NCBI GenBank assembly: GCA_004194705.1
Contig: SADC01000202.1
Coordinates: forward strand, 62,001-126,000
Length of the DNA stretch: 64,000 nucleotides
Direction of reading: 5' to 3'
From: Ditylenchus dipsaci
Lineage: Eukaryota > Nematoda > Chromadorea > Rhabditida > Anguinidae
In this document: positions 36,240 through 47,838 of the stretch, piece after piece
Layout of the letters: each line of letters opens with the position of its first letter
Numbering within the stretch: position 1 is the first letter of the stretch
The notes under the pieces: generated by a model
The model's database searches: none
Told to the model about the DNA's origin: nothing
Seen by the model: the letters and a program-made list of their open reading frames with translations, nothing else
Position numbers and translations under genes: made by a program

Positions 36240-37440
36240 TTTTATTTCAAATTCTTCTTTAAGATTATCTCAAAAATATATTAAAATGCGTCTAGACTTA
36301 CAAAGACCCTCCCAAGGTGTTATTCTGAAGAACTATCGGGAATTTTTTTTAATGCAAATTCTTGTAGAGCGCCCATCACTTCTTAGTGAAAAGTGATAAA
36401 TCAAAGTTATGAAATGACCATGATACGGGTATCACGATTTTTGTTGGATATTTGTATTCAATGTCGTTTGTTCACAAACTTTTTCATTTTCCAGTTGCGG
36501 GCATTCAGTACTCAAGATGACCGCTAGAATCGAGCAAACATTTTAGTAATAAAAAATAGATTAGTTCATATAAAAAAATGGACGATACGTAAAAATGCGC
36601 GCGTTTGGGGAAAAAGTGCCCGCGTTATGTGAAAAAGTGCACGCGTTTTTCTCGTTCCAGTCAAAAATGCAAATATGTGCCCGCTTTTTTTTTAAAAACT
36701 GCCCGCTTTTCAAGAAAAACTGCCCGCTTTTCGTGACAGAGTGCCCGCTTCTAGCTGTATTCTGTTGTATTCATTATAGTTTATATACAGCGTAATTCTT
36801 TAACCTGAAACTGCAGCATTTTGCAGTAAATGGATGGTATATTATACGGTTGCCAAAATATGCAGACTCAGTCCTTGTTATAAAGGGGTTTCACAAAAAA
36901 GCGGGCATTTTTTTTTATAAAAAGCGGGCATTTTTTTTATAAAAAGTGGTCATTTTTTTCACAAAAAGTGGGCACATTTTCGCCTTTTTGACTGAAACAA
37001 AAAAAACGCGAGCACTTTTTTACATAACGCGGGCATTTTTCCATTTTGTCCATAAAAAAATTCAAGACCAGCGAAACCAAGTCACATGGTGGCGTTTTAC
37101 GTGACCTAATCTCCGTAACACTCTGTCACTTAACTTGATTTCGCTTATCTCTGAAAAAATTTGTATAAACTTATAGATTTTTTCACTACTAAAATGTTTG
37201 CTAGATTCTAGCGGTTATTTAGAGCACTTAATGCACATAACTGGAATTTTTTTTGTGAACAAACGTCATTGAATATAAAAATATCCAACAAAAACCATGA
37301 TACCCGTATAATGGTCATTTCATAACTTTGATTTAAACATTTTACCACTTTTTGTGGTAATATCGCCTCCAAAGTCCAGTTTCACTAGGAAGTCATGGGT
37401 GCTCTACAGTAATATGCAATAAAAACAATTCTCGCGATAA
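36240..37440. repeat. Palindromic element carrying a nested foldback
   Basis: Outer arms share CTTTGATTTATCACTTTT-like sequence, ATGATACGGGTATCACGA and AATGTCGTTTGTTCACAAA in inverse order (36380-36480 against 37250-37340). The centre is occupied by the foldback of 36586-37050. Confidence 0.65.
36586..37050. mobile_element. Foldback MITE with iterated AAAAAGTGCCCGCG units
   Basis: Left units such as GGGGAAAAAGTGCCCGCG (36600-36750) face inverse GCGGGCATTTTT units (36898-37040). The ends ATGGAC and GTCCAT are flanked by ATAAAAAAA on each side, a candidate 8-9 bp duplication, though low in complexity. Confidence 0.65.
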
Positions 37441-37796
37441 GGTCCTCAAAATCAAACCCCATGAGGGTCCTTTGTTAGAAGCGAAAAGAAGTTTTTTTAG
37501 CAAATCAGACTCAAAAGTTGTTTAAAAAATTGCGAAAGATTGCATCGGTACTCCTTTATTGCAAAACGGTAATTTTAACGATAACTTTTTATACAAGCAG
37601 CCTCGACTCCTCCAACTGTACTAGGTTTTTGTATATTTTCGAAATAAGTTTAAGAAAAAAGTTATGGTCAAAAAAAGTTCCAAACAAATTCGCCTTTCCT
37701 GCACAACGTGATAAACAAAGAAAACAATGAATTTATAACTTTATCGGTGGCAGTTTTACAGCAGAATACCCAGTACAACAACAAAAATACATGGCG

Positions 37797-40700
37797 CTAG
37801 TCATATTCGTCGTCCTCTTTGGATCTGAATTGGTTGGCCAGCCAAGCAACCTTGTTGACAACCTGCCATGAATGTAAATATTATTGAAACTATGTAAAAA
37901 CATGTTTTACCTCTTCCTGTGCCAAATTGAAACTCATAGCTAGCAAGGCCATGCCGAACAGGAGGTAGACACTGAAGATTCCAAGATTTTACTCAGGCCT
38001 CTTATTTAAACAGGCCTTTGTTGGAGGGAGGCACAGTCGAAAAGCTTTATAATGTGCCAGCTTATAATGGGCTCCTTTTATAGTGTACACTTTTTCGCTC
38101 ACCCTATTTCATCTCATAAATGCCTATCCTGTATAAGTGCCCGACCCAACTTTGAGGGCCTATATGACATTATTGGTTTCCGGCCAAATTGTTGAAGATG
38201 TACGACCCATTGGATTTTTACATATAAAGCCAAATCATTGATTTTAAACTAGCCTACAGTGTATTTTTGTTTGAAAAATGAATTACATAAACTTTTGTTA
38301 AAATTGTAATAGTTACTCAAAGATCTGACACATTTATGCATTCGACAACCTAATTTTTGTTGTATTAACGTGAATAATATATATGGATGACCTCCGAGGA
38401 ATAGCCTTTTGAAATAGCTTGAGGTACCTTGTTATCACCAGTTTCTCCTGCGCCTCTTTATCATTTCCTGTGACTGATGCACCAGGAAATTTGTCACCAA
38501 AGCCTGAACATGTTCATAAAGCATTGCTGCTATTCTTAATTGAATTGATTACCGATAGTTGTAAGTGATATGTAACAGAAGTAGAAGCTATCTAAGAAAG
38601 TCCAGCCTTCCCAAACACAAAAAAGTATCTAAATTTTGCACTTTAATAGTGAAAATACAATAATAAAAAGGTGGAAACTACCGAGCCAGCCACCAAGTAG
38701 GCAAGCATGGTGAGCAGGACAAGGGACAAAGGCACTGATATCCTTTGCAGTTGCGCTTCCACACTTTCCTTCACTTCTAGTTGGTCCAGTTGAGCTCTGG
38801 CTTCTGTAAAAAATTATCGAAAGGGTTTGAAAAAAGCAGGTCCGCTACTTAGATAATATGGTAATGAAACTTTTGGAGACTTACCAAGCTGCCTTGCTGA
38901 AATTTTTTTCTTGTCATAAAGCAAGTCAAATAAGCACATACTTGTGTTGTATGCTAGCAATTCATGCACATCACTAGCTGTTGTTGCCCCATGGGTAATC
39001 CAGCCCCACCCAATGACTCTAGTGAATAGTCGTCATGAAGACCACGTGCTGCTCCAAAATCTATAATCAATAATCCACTAATTCTTTTGTTCGTGTATAA
39101 ATTAGCTTTTTAATCTATAAACACAGCCCAAACAAGAGGTTTTTTGGGCGTAAATTTGCAAAAATAGTGAAAAAGCGGCAAACTTAAGCCAATTAAAATA
39201 TCGTGGAGCATATTTTGCTATGCTCGTGTTTCTTCAAAAATCTTACATGATCGGTTATTTGAAGCTCTGGTCAACTTGGCTACCAAGGAATTGGCTCTCC
39301 TGATTTTGGCTGCCCTCCTCTTCTTGTGCCACAATATCAGCTTGTACTTTAGCCGAATGGACCGTGCATATAAGAATCTAAAAATTACTTTTCATGATGC
39401 TTGTAAATTTAAAAAAAAACATCAAAAAACTGGATAAGATCCGTTAATTTTTGACTGGTGGGAGGCGAATTCTATAAAACTTGTAAACCGTGTTTAAAGA
39501 CTTCTAAGTAATTTTTAAACAATAGAGACGATGAAAAAATGGTTTCACAATGTTTTTCTATGCTAAATAGCAAAATTTTCAAAAAAAAATAGACCAAAAT
39601 TTGACTTTTTGTCTTGGAGAATCAGGGGATATCACCTTGTTTAGGGTATTGTATCCTGTTTTGGTCACCCGATCGAGCTTGTATATAATTTATTTTCATA
39701 ATCATTTTCGAATTAATTTTAAAAGTAAGTCTAACCAGACTAATGGTAGCCATAACCACCATATATCAGGGTTCGGATCAGTGTTTCCAAAAATCGCAAG
39801 AAGAAAACAGAAATCTGGTCGAAGAAAGCAGAGATAGAACAAAAGCAGAAGCATTATGCTTCTGATTTTGAAATTTTCTATTTCTGCGTTTAGAAATAAT
39901 TCGATAACTTAATTTATATAGATGAAAAAGTATCCAGTATCCGGATCATCCAGGTAATACTAGTAAGAGGGTAAAAACTAAGCATTGAAGTTAAAAGCGG
40001 CAAAAAACGCAACTAATATCAACTGTTGAAATCAAAAACAGAAACAGAAAATTTGGAAAGCAGAAATAGAACGTTTCAAGAGCAGAAATATAATTTCTAT
40101 TTCTGCTTCTGCTTGTGCTATTCTGCTGTTTGGAATCAGATTTGTCCTGGCTTTGGGACCTTAAATCTGAGGAAAATAAATTGTCCTGAGTTTGTCCTAA
40201 TTTTTTTAAACTGAAACTTTTCACGCAAACGTGAAATTAATAAGCACCAAAACACAAGTGATTTACTCATTTGCTGAGTTTGAGGAAAAGGAAAATATCA
40301 CAAAGATTTATTGCCTTTTTTTAATTTTTCAGGGTTTTTCAATTCTAATCGTAAAAATAAAGTACGGTCAAACCTATATACAAATTAGCTCTAAAAGCCC
40401 TTTTTCAGCTGTGCGTGACACTTTTTTACCGTGATGTTTGAAGTCTTTTATTAAAGGGGGGGGACTTTTACGGCTACTTTTTGACATCGACTACTACCGG
40501 GTGTCTCAAAAGTTCGAACTCACTTTTTAAGATTTGAGTTTTTCGTAAAACAGTGTAGACATCAACAAATATTTAATACCATTTTGTAGCTCTGCATTTC
40601 CTCTTTCAAATGGCATATAAATCTTAGCTTGATTATTTCGGATAAGTCGGATAAATAGACTTTCTGAAAAAATGCAAGAAATCTGAAAAAATTGGAATAA

Positions 40701-43700
40701 CTTGGATTTTGGCCATTTTTTCAGAAAGTCTATTTTTCCAAAAAGCCATATCTCAACACTCAGATTTCCAAAAAGTATTCTGTAAAGTGGATTTTGTAGC
40801 TCTTGAGCTGCGCTACAACTTAGTTGTAAGATGATGCTAGATCGTAAAATCCAGAATTAAAATTTTGACCAGTTAAAGTGATGAAAACGCTGGTCAATTC
40901 GAAATAATCAAGCTAAGATTAATATGCCATTTGAAAGGAGAGATGCAGAGCTACAAAATGGTTTTAAATATTTGTTGATGTCTACACTGTTTTAAGAAAA
41001 ACTCAAATCTTAAAAAGTGAGTTCGAACTTTTGAGACACCCGGTACTTTACCTCACATACTTTTTTTCTTATATAAGATTCTCCTATATCAATTGAGTGG
41101 TCAAACACCCTGATTAAAATGAATTTTTGAGAGAATCACACAAAATATAAGGTAAAACTTCACTAAAAACACCTTGCTAAAAAACCACGGGTTTTTTAGT
41201 GTGTGGTCGGTGTGATTTTCTCAAAAATTATTTTTAGTTAGGGTGTTCGACCACTCAATTGATTGAAGAGAATCTCAGCTACAAAACGGTGTAAAAACAT
41301 CTGAGATAAGAGAAAAGAATATATTAAAAAAGGTACGTGAGGTACATTAGTGTACACCTGGGACCACTTTGGTTGGTTTTGACTAAAACCCTTCATAAAG
41401 TACCCTCCCATCAGTGTACACTCTCATTAATGTACACTTCTCATTAGTGTACACTTTGAGTCGGTCCCGACTAAATAAAAGACACGCTCTTTAGTGTACA
41501 CCACTAACTTTTGGGCCTTTTTTACGAAAGTTCGATTGTCTTATTACGAAAAGTAGCTGCTTTTACTTTTTTCATCTCATTTCAACATTTTGATCTCTCA
41601 ATCAGGGCTGGCCGGTGTGTTGGTTTTTGAGCCACATTAAAAGGGAATCTACTAGGTTTTATTTGTTGTTGGTCAGCAATTGTTTGTTAAAAGATAGGTT
41701 TAATTGATCAAAGAATATTCTTTGCAGTTTGTTGGGGTACAGGCTGATTGGTCGCTACAAGACTGGCCGTTTACAGAACTGGCATTTTACAGAATTGTCG
41801 TCACAAAATTGGCCGTTTATAAAACTGGTCGTTTACAGAATTGGTCGTTTACAGGATTGGCATTTCAAGAAGTAATCAATAAATGAACAGGTGACCTTGA
41901 TATCATTGGCAATCAACGCCAGATCAAACATAGTTCAAGTCAAGAATAGAGCAAACAGAAATTTTAAACCCCGGATCAACAATAAAGCAGAAAAACGGCG
42001 TCTTTTATTTCCCATCGACAATAATAGCAATAACAGAATTTCAATACTCAAAGCTCCCTCACCGCCTGAACCATGCCATGAGCTCACCCATGAGCCTTTC
42101 CTCCTCAACGTTGACCCATCGCTAAATTTGACAAAGAATATGACGATCTTTGGCTGATTGTGCTTCTAAATTGAGTGTGATGGAGATTTAATGAGATGAG
42201 GTGGAAAGACGCTAAACAATGTGATGGCAGAGAGAGAATGACTGACAGAAACGAAAAGATGTTTGGCATGCTATTAACCCAACTAAGTGTTACCCTAACT
42301 TGTAACCCCAACTAAAGAAGTTGCGCTTTTGCAAACGAATTCTGTAAACGGCCAGTTTTGTGACGACCAATTCTGTAAACGGCCAGTTTTGTAGCGACCA
42401 ATCAGCCTGTACCCGTTTGTTGTCAACCGGACGTCCTGTTTCTATCTAAAATGCCGTATTTCCTCTAATAGGAGCCCATGGGTGCTATTAGAATAATGCG
42501 ATTTTTTTTAAAGTTCAGGTGGTCTGAAACTACTGTTTCCATTTAATGTTTGATCTTTGTAAAAGTGCCTGTTAGATTTTTAAAATTCTTCTCAGGAACT
42601 TTTTACGCAACTTAAACAGTAAATCAAAACAGAAATTTCAGACCACTTATAGTTAGGCTGGGTGCTTATTATAGCATGGGCTTCTATTAGAGAGGATACG
42701 GTGAGGAATTTTGACTGAAATTCTCATTAGTGTACACTCCCATTAGTGTACACTTCCCGCTAGTGTACACCTGAGGCCGGTCCCCTGGGTGTGCACTAAT
42801 GAGAGAATCGACAGTAGTTTTGTTAGAAACCAAGTTGCACATTTTTTACAGAAGAACAATGGTTAAGAAAAAAAATTGAATTGGGGGGGACAACCGTGGG
42901 ACACGGACAATTCATCCACAGAACAATGATGTAAAGTTTCTTTCGAATTTTATTTGTCCCGAACGGAATATCTTGAAGCGAAAACTTTTTCTCCCGTTTT
43001 CATTCAACCCTCCATGGGGGTGCAGATATTAGTATGGAGGTGATAGCACCAATAAAGTGGTACTCAGGTGGTAGTACCAAGGCATTGACCAGCTGTAGGT
43101 ATCCAAGCCCTGTATCCAATTAGCAAATTTCCCTTTCACTCTCACTCTAACTTGCGCTCTCACTCTCAGTGTGTACCCAATAGGAAAAATTGCCTCTCAG
43201 CCTTACTTTCACTCTCACTTTCAGTGAAAATTTCGCGGGGATTAAAATTTTTCAGTCTGGACCAACCAAACCAAGTGGTCGTCCACTTGGATGAAAAAAC
43301 ATTCATTTTTTTTACTTTTTCAGGTTCCAAAACCTGTTTGCTGTAATAATTCGGGCATGCTAAAGATGGTTTGATAGTGGTAAAATGCCGTTCTGCAGGG
43401 TACTTCTTGAGTTTTGAAGAAATTTAATTTTGGCAAAATCAATTATCCTACAATACTAAAAAAATATCATACAAAACCTTGTTTTACTATTATCAAGCCA
43501 TCTTCGACATGCCCGAACTAGTCCAGAAAATAAGTTTTGGAACATGAAGAACGTGAAAAAAAAATTTTGATCCAAGTGGACGACCACTTGGTTTCATTGG
43601 TGCATGGATTACCCAGTAAAACTGAAGTTGGATCATAGAAAAACAACAACCATAAAAGTTCATTACAAGACGAAAATATTACTACCCGGATACCACTACA

Positions 43701-46692
43701 CTACCTGAGTTCTCCAACCTGGATACAACAAACCAAAACTGTGGTCGCAGGGATTGTGGCATCGGGGATACTGCGGCGCGAGGTTATTGTGTCCGTGCCT
43801 GTTCCGGGGATGAATTGTCCCTGGGGATGAATTGTAGCGTACCCACAACCGTTGTCGGATACGGCAATGGCCCTTTAAAGGGGGGGGGGGGTTGTTGCAC
43901 ATCGAAGAGCGAATATTGAGAACTCTCAGGTTCGATTCCCAATGGCTACACTTTTAGTCCATTTTTAGTAAGTTAAGTCACTTTTAGGGTCAAAAGGTAT
44001 CGAGAAATCTATTGCAACCGTTCCCAGCACTGCTCTACTGTCAGCAAATGCCTTAATTTTGCGATTTCATGCATATGACCATCACAATAAAGGGAAACCA
44101 ACTATAACCATTCACTTGGGTTTTGATCACCTCCTCCCCTACTCATTTTACTGATTTCTCGCAAAGTTATATCTATTTGTTAGAGTCAGAATTTCGAGGG
44201 AAACCACATGGATATTATTTAACACCGAAATCGGTTAAAAATTGGGTAACTTGCGAAGGTTAGACCCAGCGACAAAAGAGTATAATTGAAGAGTAGGATG
44301 GCATGGAATCAACATCAACATTTTTGGATTTTAGCTCCACCTATGTTTTTTTCTGTTATAGCTTAAAGAAAGACCCAGAATCTTGGCTACACATTGGTAT
44401 ATAAAACGTGTAGAGCTGTAAAAAAGTCAAAAGGTATCAATCAACCCAATCAAAGAATAACCGAAAATGAATGGTTTTTCGAACAAAACAGATTTGGTGG
44501 TCTTTTGGCCTGCAACTTAGCAGGATAGTTGTTTAAGCGTGCGCTGATGGTGTTGTTTAATAGCCAAGAGCCTGAACATCATTTTGATACCGAAATTGTA
44601 CATAAAACATGAAAAATGCAGTAAAACAAAGGTGTGCACCCACTGGGAATCGAATTGAGAATTCAAAATATTCGCTCCTCGATGTGCACCCCTCCTTTAA
44701 CTGTTTTCAGTTTTTGACGTAATTTTTTTTTACAAAACAAATGAAAATCGATTCTTTCATTTAAGAGAAGTTTCACATGCAAATCAGGTACCCTGATCAC
44801 GAATCTGGTGCCAGAATTTCATTTTTGTTTTGTAAAAAAAAATTCACGTCAGAAACTGAAAACAGTTAGGACGACTAGCGCACTTCAAAAGCCTTTTTGG
44901 TCTTACTTCCCACGCTTTTTCAGAATTTTTTTTTTGAAATTTCTTTAAAAAAATATGTTTTTAACGCCAAAATTTTCTTGATAACGGTACCGGTCAATTT
45001 TCCGCCGACCAATTTTCCGCGGACAATTTTCCGCGGACAATTTTCCGCCGACAAATTTTCCGCCGACCAATTTTCCGCCGACCAATTTTCCGCCGACCAA
45101 TTTTCCGCCGACAAATTTTCCGCCGCCATAACTCAATTTTCTGTTTTCAAGTTAAAGTTTCTTCTGTGAATGACCCTTTCTCCTATTTCCCTTGTTATTT
45201 TTACTGCCCTGATATACTGCCCTAACTCAATTGCACTGCCCTATTTACTGGCCTGTTTAAGGTCATAATTAAGTATTTAGGAATTTCCTGACATAATTTG
45301 CAGTGGAAACTAATGATGAAGAGGCAGATCCTTCCAACTGGAGCTCAACGAAGTTCTTGGTGGTGAATTAAATTAAAGTGCTCCAATGTATTTTTGTGTG
45401 ATGTTATTTCCTTAAAGGCATTATTTTTGAGTTCTGGTCAATAAAAAATCGAGTTTCTGGACCACCCGAAATCACTATTTTGACCATTTTTCAAGGGATT
45501 TAGGTCTGTATTTGGGTGGAAATGGACTAAAAAGGTGCCAATTTCTAACAAAAAGGAAGATGTTGAACATAGTTTTGTTGACTGGGGCCTACCGCATAAA
45601 TAAACTCTGGTATGCATACATTTTTATGCATCCAGAGTCACTTTCAAGTGATTTGCGTCTAAGGTATGTGGTGTGCGCATCTCAACCCCAAGCAACCAAG
45701 CCCCTGCGCCCCCGAAGGGGGCGCAGGGGCTTGGTTGGTTAGAGATGCGCGCACTCACTTACCTTAGACATAATTCCGAGAAGACTCTTGAACAAAAATG
45801 CATTTAGAGACTATTTTTGCCCAGCTCCGGTGACCAAAACATGATAAAACAGGTAAAAAAATAGATAGCGAAATTCTATATAGCAAAATTCTTTTCTATA
45901 TTCTATATAGATAGCGAAATTCTAGATGTATTTTAGACTGGCACTACTAAATATACTAGCCAAACGTGAAAACAGAAATTGAATTATGGCGGCGGAAAAT
46001 TGGTCGGCGGAAAATTGGTCGGCGGAAAATTTGTCGGCGGAAAATTGGTCGGCGGAAAATTGGTCGGCGGAAAATTGTCCGCGGAAAATTGTCCGCGGAA
46101 AATTGGTCGGCGGAAAATTGACATGTACCCCTTGATAATGTTCTTATTATTGCGAATTTGGTCTATTGGTCTATTGCGATGCCGATTTTTGAACAGGAAA
46201 TTTATATAATTCTGAGTAGCCTACTTCCATAAAACAGCTATAACGGAATACTTTTAAAGAAAACTGGATTGCCACATTGCTTTAGCAAATAATTATTTCC
46301 TTACAGATTGTGTCTTTCGACACCTATAAAAATTCGTTATTACTGAAAAAGGTTGATACCGAAAAATTTTAGCCATCACATCACCGATATTTGTCAAGAA
46401 GAGAAGCATAAGTGGAATTCCAATAATAGCAAATAATATGGTTAGAGTTTTGCCGAAATAAGTCTTCGCTGCAGTGTTGCCATACCCAATTGTTGTAATT
46501 ACAGTAAGTGAATCTGGAAGGTCGCTTTGTAAAATGTAAAAAAAGTAAAATGGTTACATAAAAAGGCTCCGGTGAATGTCCATTGAGCTAAAATATTGCC
46601 GTGTCAGACCAATTTCATTAGCTCACTGAACTCACCAGAAACGCCAAATTCTTTGCCATCATAGCCCTTCTGATAGCCCACATACATTTCTT
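37797..46692 (-). CDS. Two-pore-domain potassium channel (TWK/K2P type)
   Basis: Background K+ channel of the plasma membrane. Exons (minus): 46692-46636, 46587-46558, 46513-46360, 39377-39247, 39060-38942, 38896-38885 (12 bases), 38803-38682, 38606-38553, 38503-38428, 37971-37911 and 37862-37797. In order: extracellular cap YVGYQKGYDGKEFG, pore helix QWTFTGAFLY, filter TTIGYG, TM2 TLTILFAIIGIPLMLLF, a basic loop FLYARSIRLKYKLILWHKKR, TM3 ISVPLSLVLLTMLAYLVAGS, second pore GWTFLDSFYF with filter TTIGFG, TM4 SVYLLFGMALLAMSFNLAQE, and the C-terminus NQFRSKEDDEYD. The first transmembrane exon is not found. Exon 39060-38942 is one base short for its neighbours' phases and shows a stop at 38954-38956. 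The 38682/38606 junction is also one base out of phase. The ~7 kb intron 39378-46359 is packed with foldbacks. Confidence 0.93.
39780..40140. repeat. AGCAGAAAT-rich inverted repeat
   Basis: Many GCAGAAATAGAA-like units on the left face TTTCTATTTCTGCTTCTGC on the right. This resembles the foldback design seen elsewhere, with poorly defined ends. Confidence 0.45.
40497..41043. repeat. Palindromic Tc1/mariner-type MITE with TA target
   Basis: Ends CCGGGTGTCTCAAAAGTTCG and exact inverse, flanked by TA. The arms include AACTCACTTTTTAAGATTTG and ATATTTGTTGATGTCTACAC. Lies in the K2P intron. Confidence 0.85.
41735..42414. mobile_element. Foldback MITE with iterated TTACAGAACTGG units and 8-bp duplication
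   Basis: Ends GGGTACAGGCTGATTGGTCG and exact inverse. Immediately outside both is GTTTGTTG (41727-41734 and 42415-42422), a perfect 8-bp target duplication. The left arm iterates a unit like AACTGGCCGTTTACAGAATT, and the right arm its inverse. No transposase. Confidence 0.88.
42452..42702. repeat. MITE, TACCGTATT family
   Basis: Ends TGCCGTATTTCCTCTAATAG and inverse CTATTAGAGAGGATACGG, core with TCAGACCACTTATAG. Confidence 0.65.
43255..43612. repeat. Palindromic element, AAGTGGTCGTCCACTT family, copy 2
   Basis: CCAAACCAAGTGGTCGTCCA at the left is mirrored by AAGTGGACGACCACTTGG at the right, with GGTTCCAAAAC, CGGGCATGCTAAAGATGG and TTTGATAGTGGTAAAA as in copy 1 at 735-1075. Confidence 0.75.
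43620..44690. other. K2P intron sequence with decayed repeats
   Basis: A TTTAAAGGGCCATTGCC end lies at 43850-43880. GGTTCGATTCCCAATGGC (43931-43948) and GGGAATCGAATT (near 44646) are inverted B-box-like strings about 700 bases apart. No exon found. Confidence 0.4.
44697..44868. repeat. Hairpin repeat
   Basis: AACTGTTTTCAGTTTTTGACG on the left pairs with CGTCAGAAACTGAAAACAGTT on the right, with TTTTACAAAACAAATGAAA also inverted. Confidence 0.7.
44985..46130. mobile_element. Foldback MITE with ~8 iterated GGCGGAAAATTGGTC units per arm and 8-bp duplication
   Basis: The left arm (44994-45124) holds about eight units CCGCCGACCAATTTT. The right arm (45989-46120) holds eight in the inverse sense. 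Ends are imperfect inverses (CGGTACCGGTCAA, GGGTACATGTCAA). CTTGATAA stands immediately outside each end (44977-44984 and 46131-46138). The Gly-Gly-Lys-Leu repetitive frames on both strands are products of the array. Lies in the K2P intron. Confidence 0.88.
45587..45790. repeat. GC-rich hairpin element
   Basis: AAGCCCCTGCGCCCCCGAAG folds on its inverse CTTCGGGGG...GGGGCTT at 45698-45735. Outer arms AGATGCGCGCACTCAC and CTTACCTTAGAC are also mirrored. A diverged copy lies at about 61140-61260. Confidence 0.7.
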
Positions 46693-46739
46693 CTGGAAGA
46701 TTTTAGTCTGAAATTTTTTTTCTTTCATCCATACAGAAA

Positions 46740-47660
46740 TGATTGAGAACAGTAACGAACCTGTGAAAAGACGGCTCGTTCCTAGAGCGAAAACAATTTT
46801 ATTTGTGTACTAGGCTGAGATGCACCTTATAGGCGCTTTATGAATATTTTTCAGTTTTAAACTGGAATTTCCACGTGGTGTAAAAGTATATTTCATTTCA
46901 TTTTCGGTTTCGCTGCTTATTTTATGGACATTAAAATTTTAATAAAGGTTTTTAAATTTTCATGTAATTCATAATATTTTATGAAAGAGTGTCCGTTTAA
47001 TAGAGAAAATACAGTCGAGTCCCGAATCGGGACTCCCGATATAACAAAACCCTTGGGACCGACCTTAGGTGTCGTTAACACTCCGACGGTCATACGTTAC
47101 AATTGCCTCTACTTACATATATTGTCTCTACTTACACACGCTTGCCTCTACTTATACACGCCGAGTACGATGGTGCTGGTCGCTCTCGCTTCGATGACGG
47201 ATGGATTAAGTCAAAACAGGCCCGGATGGTGATCACTCAACATGGTCAAAATCCAGCTAAATACCTACAGTTTTTCAAGAGGTGCACCATAATTGTAGCG
47301 GTGAACCCAATCTTATAACATACTAACATGACCGCCAGGATTTCAGCTTTCTAATAATACTAAGTTTAGGATGTTTTCATTTGAAAAGTCAAGATAAATT
47401 ATTACTTATTTGTTGGGGAAAGATTTTTCGAAATGTCCTACCCTGACTTTCTACGTACCATAACACTGTGTGAAGATTATATACAGCTGAATACTTTTCA
47501 CTAAAAGAAAGAACAGAACCTTACTGTTATTTTGACATGAAACGCAGCAGTATTTTATTATAAAATTGAGATTAAACAAGCAAAAATACCATATAAAGTG
47601 CAACACGAATTTGCACTAACTTTTTTCTTACTAGGCAAATAATTGATTCTGAGACAGGAT
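46740..47660. other. Upstream of the K2P exons; repeat end and weak exon-like frame
   Basis: A pogo-type end (CAGTCGAGTCCCGAATCGGG) starts near 47012. A plus-strand frame at 47165-47281 reads FDDGWIKSKQARM and ends at a GT donor, but no second exon supports it. The first K2P exon should lie in or beyond this region but was not found. Confidence 0.35.
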
Positions 47661-47663
47661 TCA

Positions 47664-47835
47664 TGCTCAGCGTGGTCGATTTGCTTATAAAACTGATCTA
47701 ATAGTCTGTGAGTAACTGTCAATTTTCAAATTCCTCTCAAGACAACAAAAATTCAAATGTTGAAATTCAAATATTCATTGTCTTGAGAGGAATTTGAAAA
47801 TTGACAGTGACTCACAGACTGTTAGAGCAGTTTGA
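47664..47835. repeat. Hairpin repeat, GTCTGTGAGTAACTGTCAAT type
   Basis: AGTCTGTGAGTAACTGTCAA and TTTTCAAATTCCTCTCAAGA are mirrored by the right arm ending CTCACAGACTGT. Confidence 0.75.
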
Positions 47836-47838
47836 AAA

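Larger units (their letters stand above)
41345..42815. mobile_element. Outer foldback with AGTGTACACT units
   Basis: CATTAGTGTACAC units occur at 41345-41505 and again at 42720-42805, with GGTCCCGACTAA/GGCCGGTCCC next to each set. Two other elements (41735-42414 and 42452-42702) sit between. Exact ends are uncertain. Confidence 0.5.

Noticed and set aside
38990..39040. Possible first pore of the K2P channel (MTTI...IGWG on the minus strand)
   Set aside because: The true first pore with TTIGYG and TM2 was found at 46360-46587. This region is the intracellular loop.
44994..45124. Regular short repeats resembling a CRISPR array
   Set aside because: Units are contiguous with no unique spacers, a mirror-image array lies 0.9 kb away, and the setting is a eukaryotic intron.
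45979..46209. Gly-Gly-Lys-Leu-Val repeat frame like a structural protein
   Set aside because: Product of the GGCGGAAAATTGGTC array in a transposon arm.
47165..47281. Plus-strand exon-like frame (FDDGWIKSKQARM)
   Set aside because: It has a plausible donor, but no neighbouring exon or family match was found and it lies beside repeat ends.
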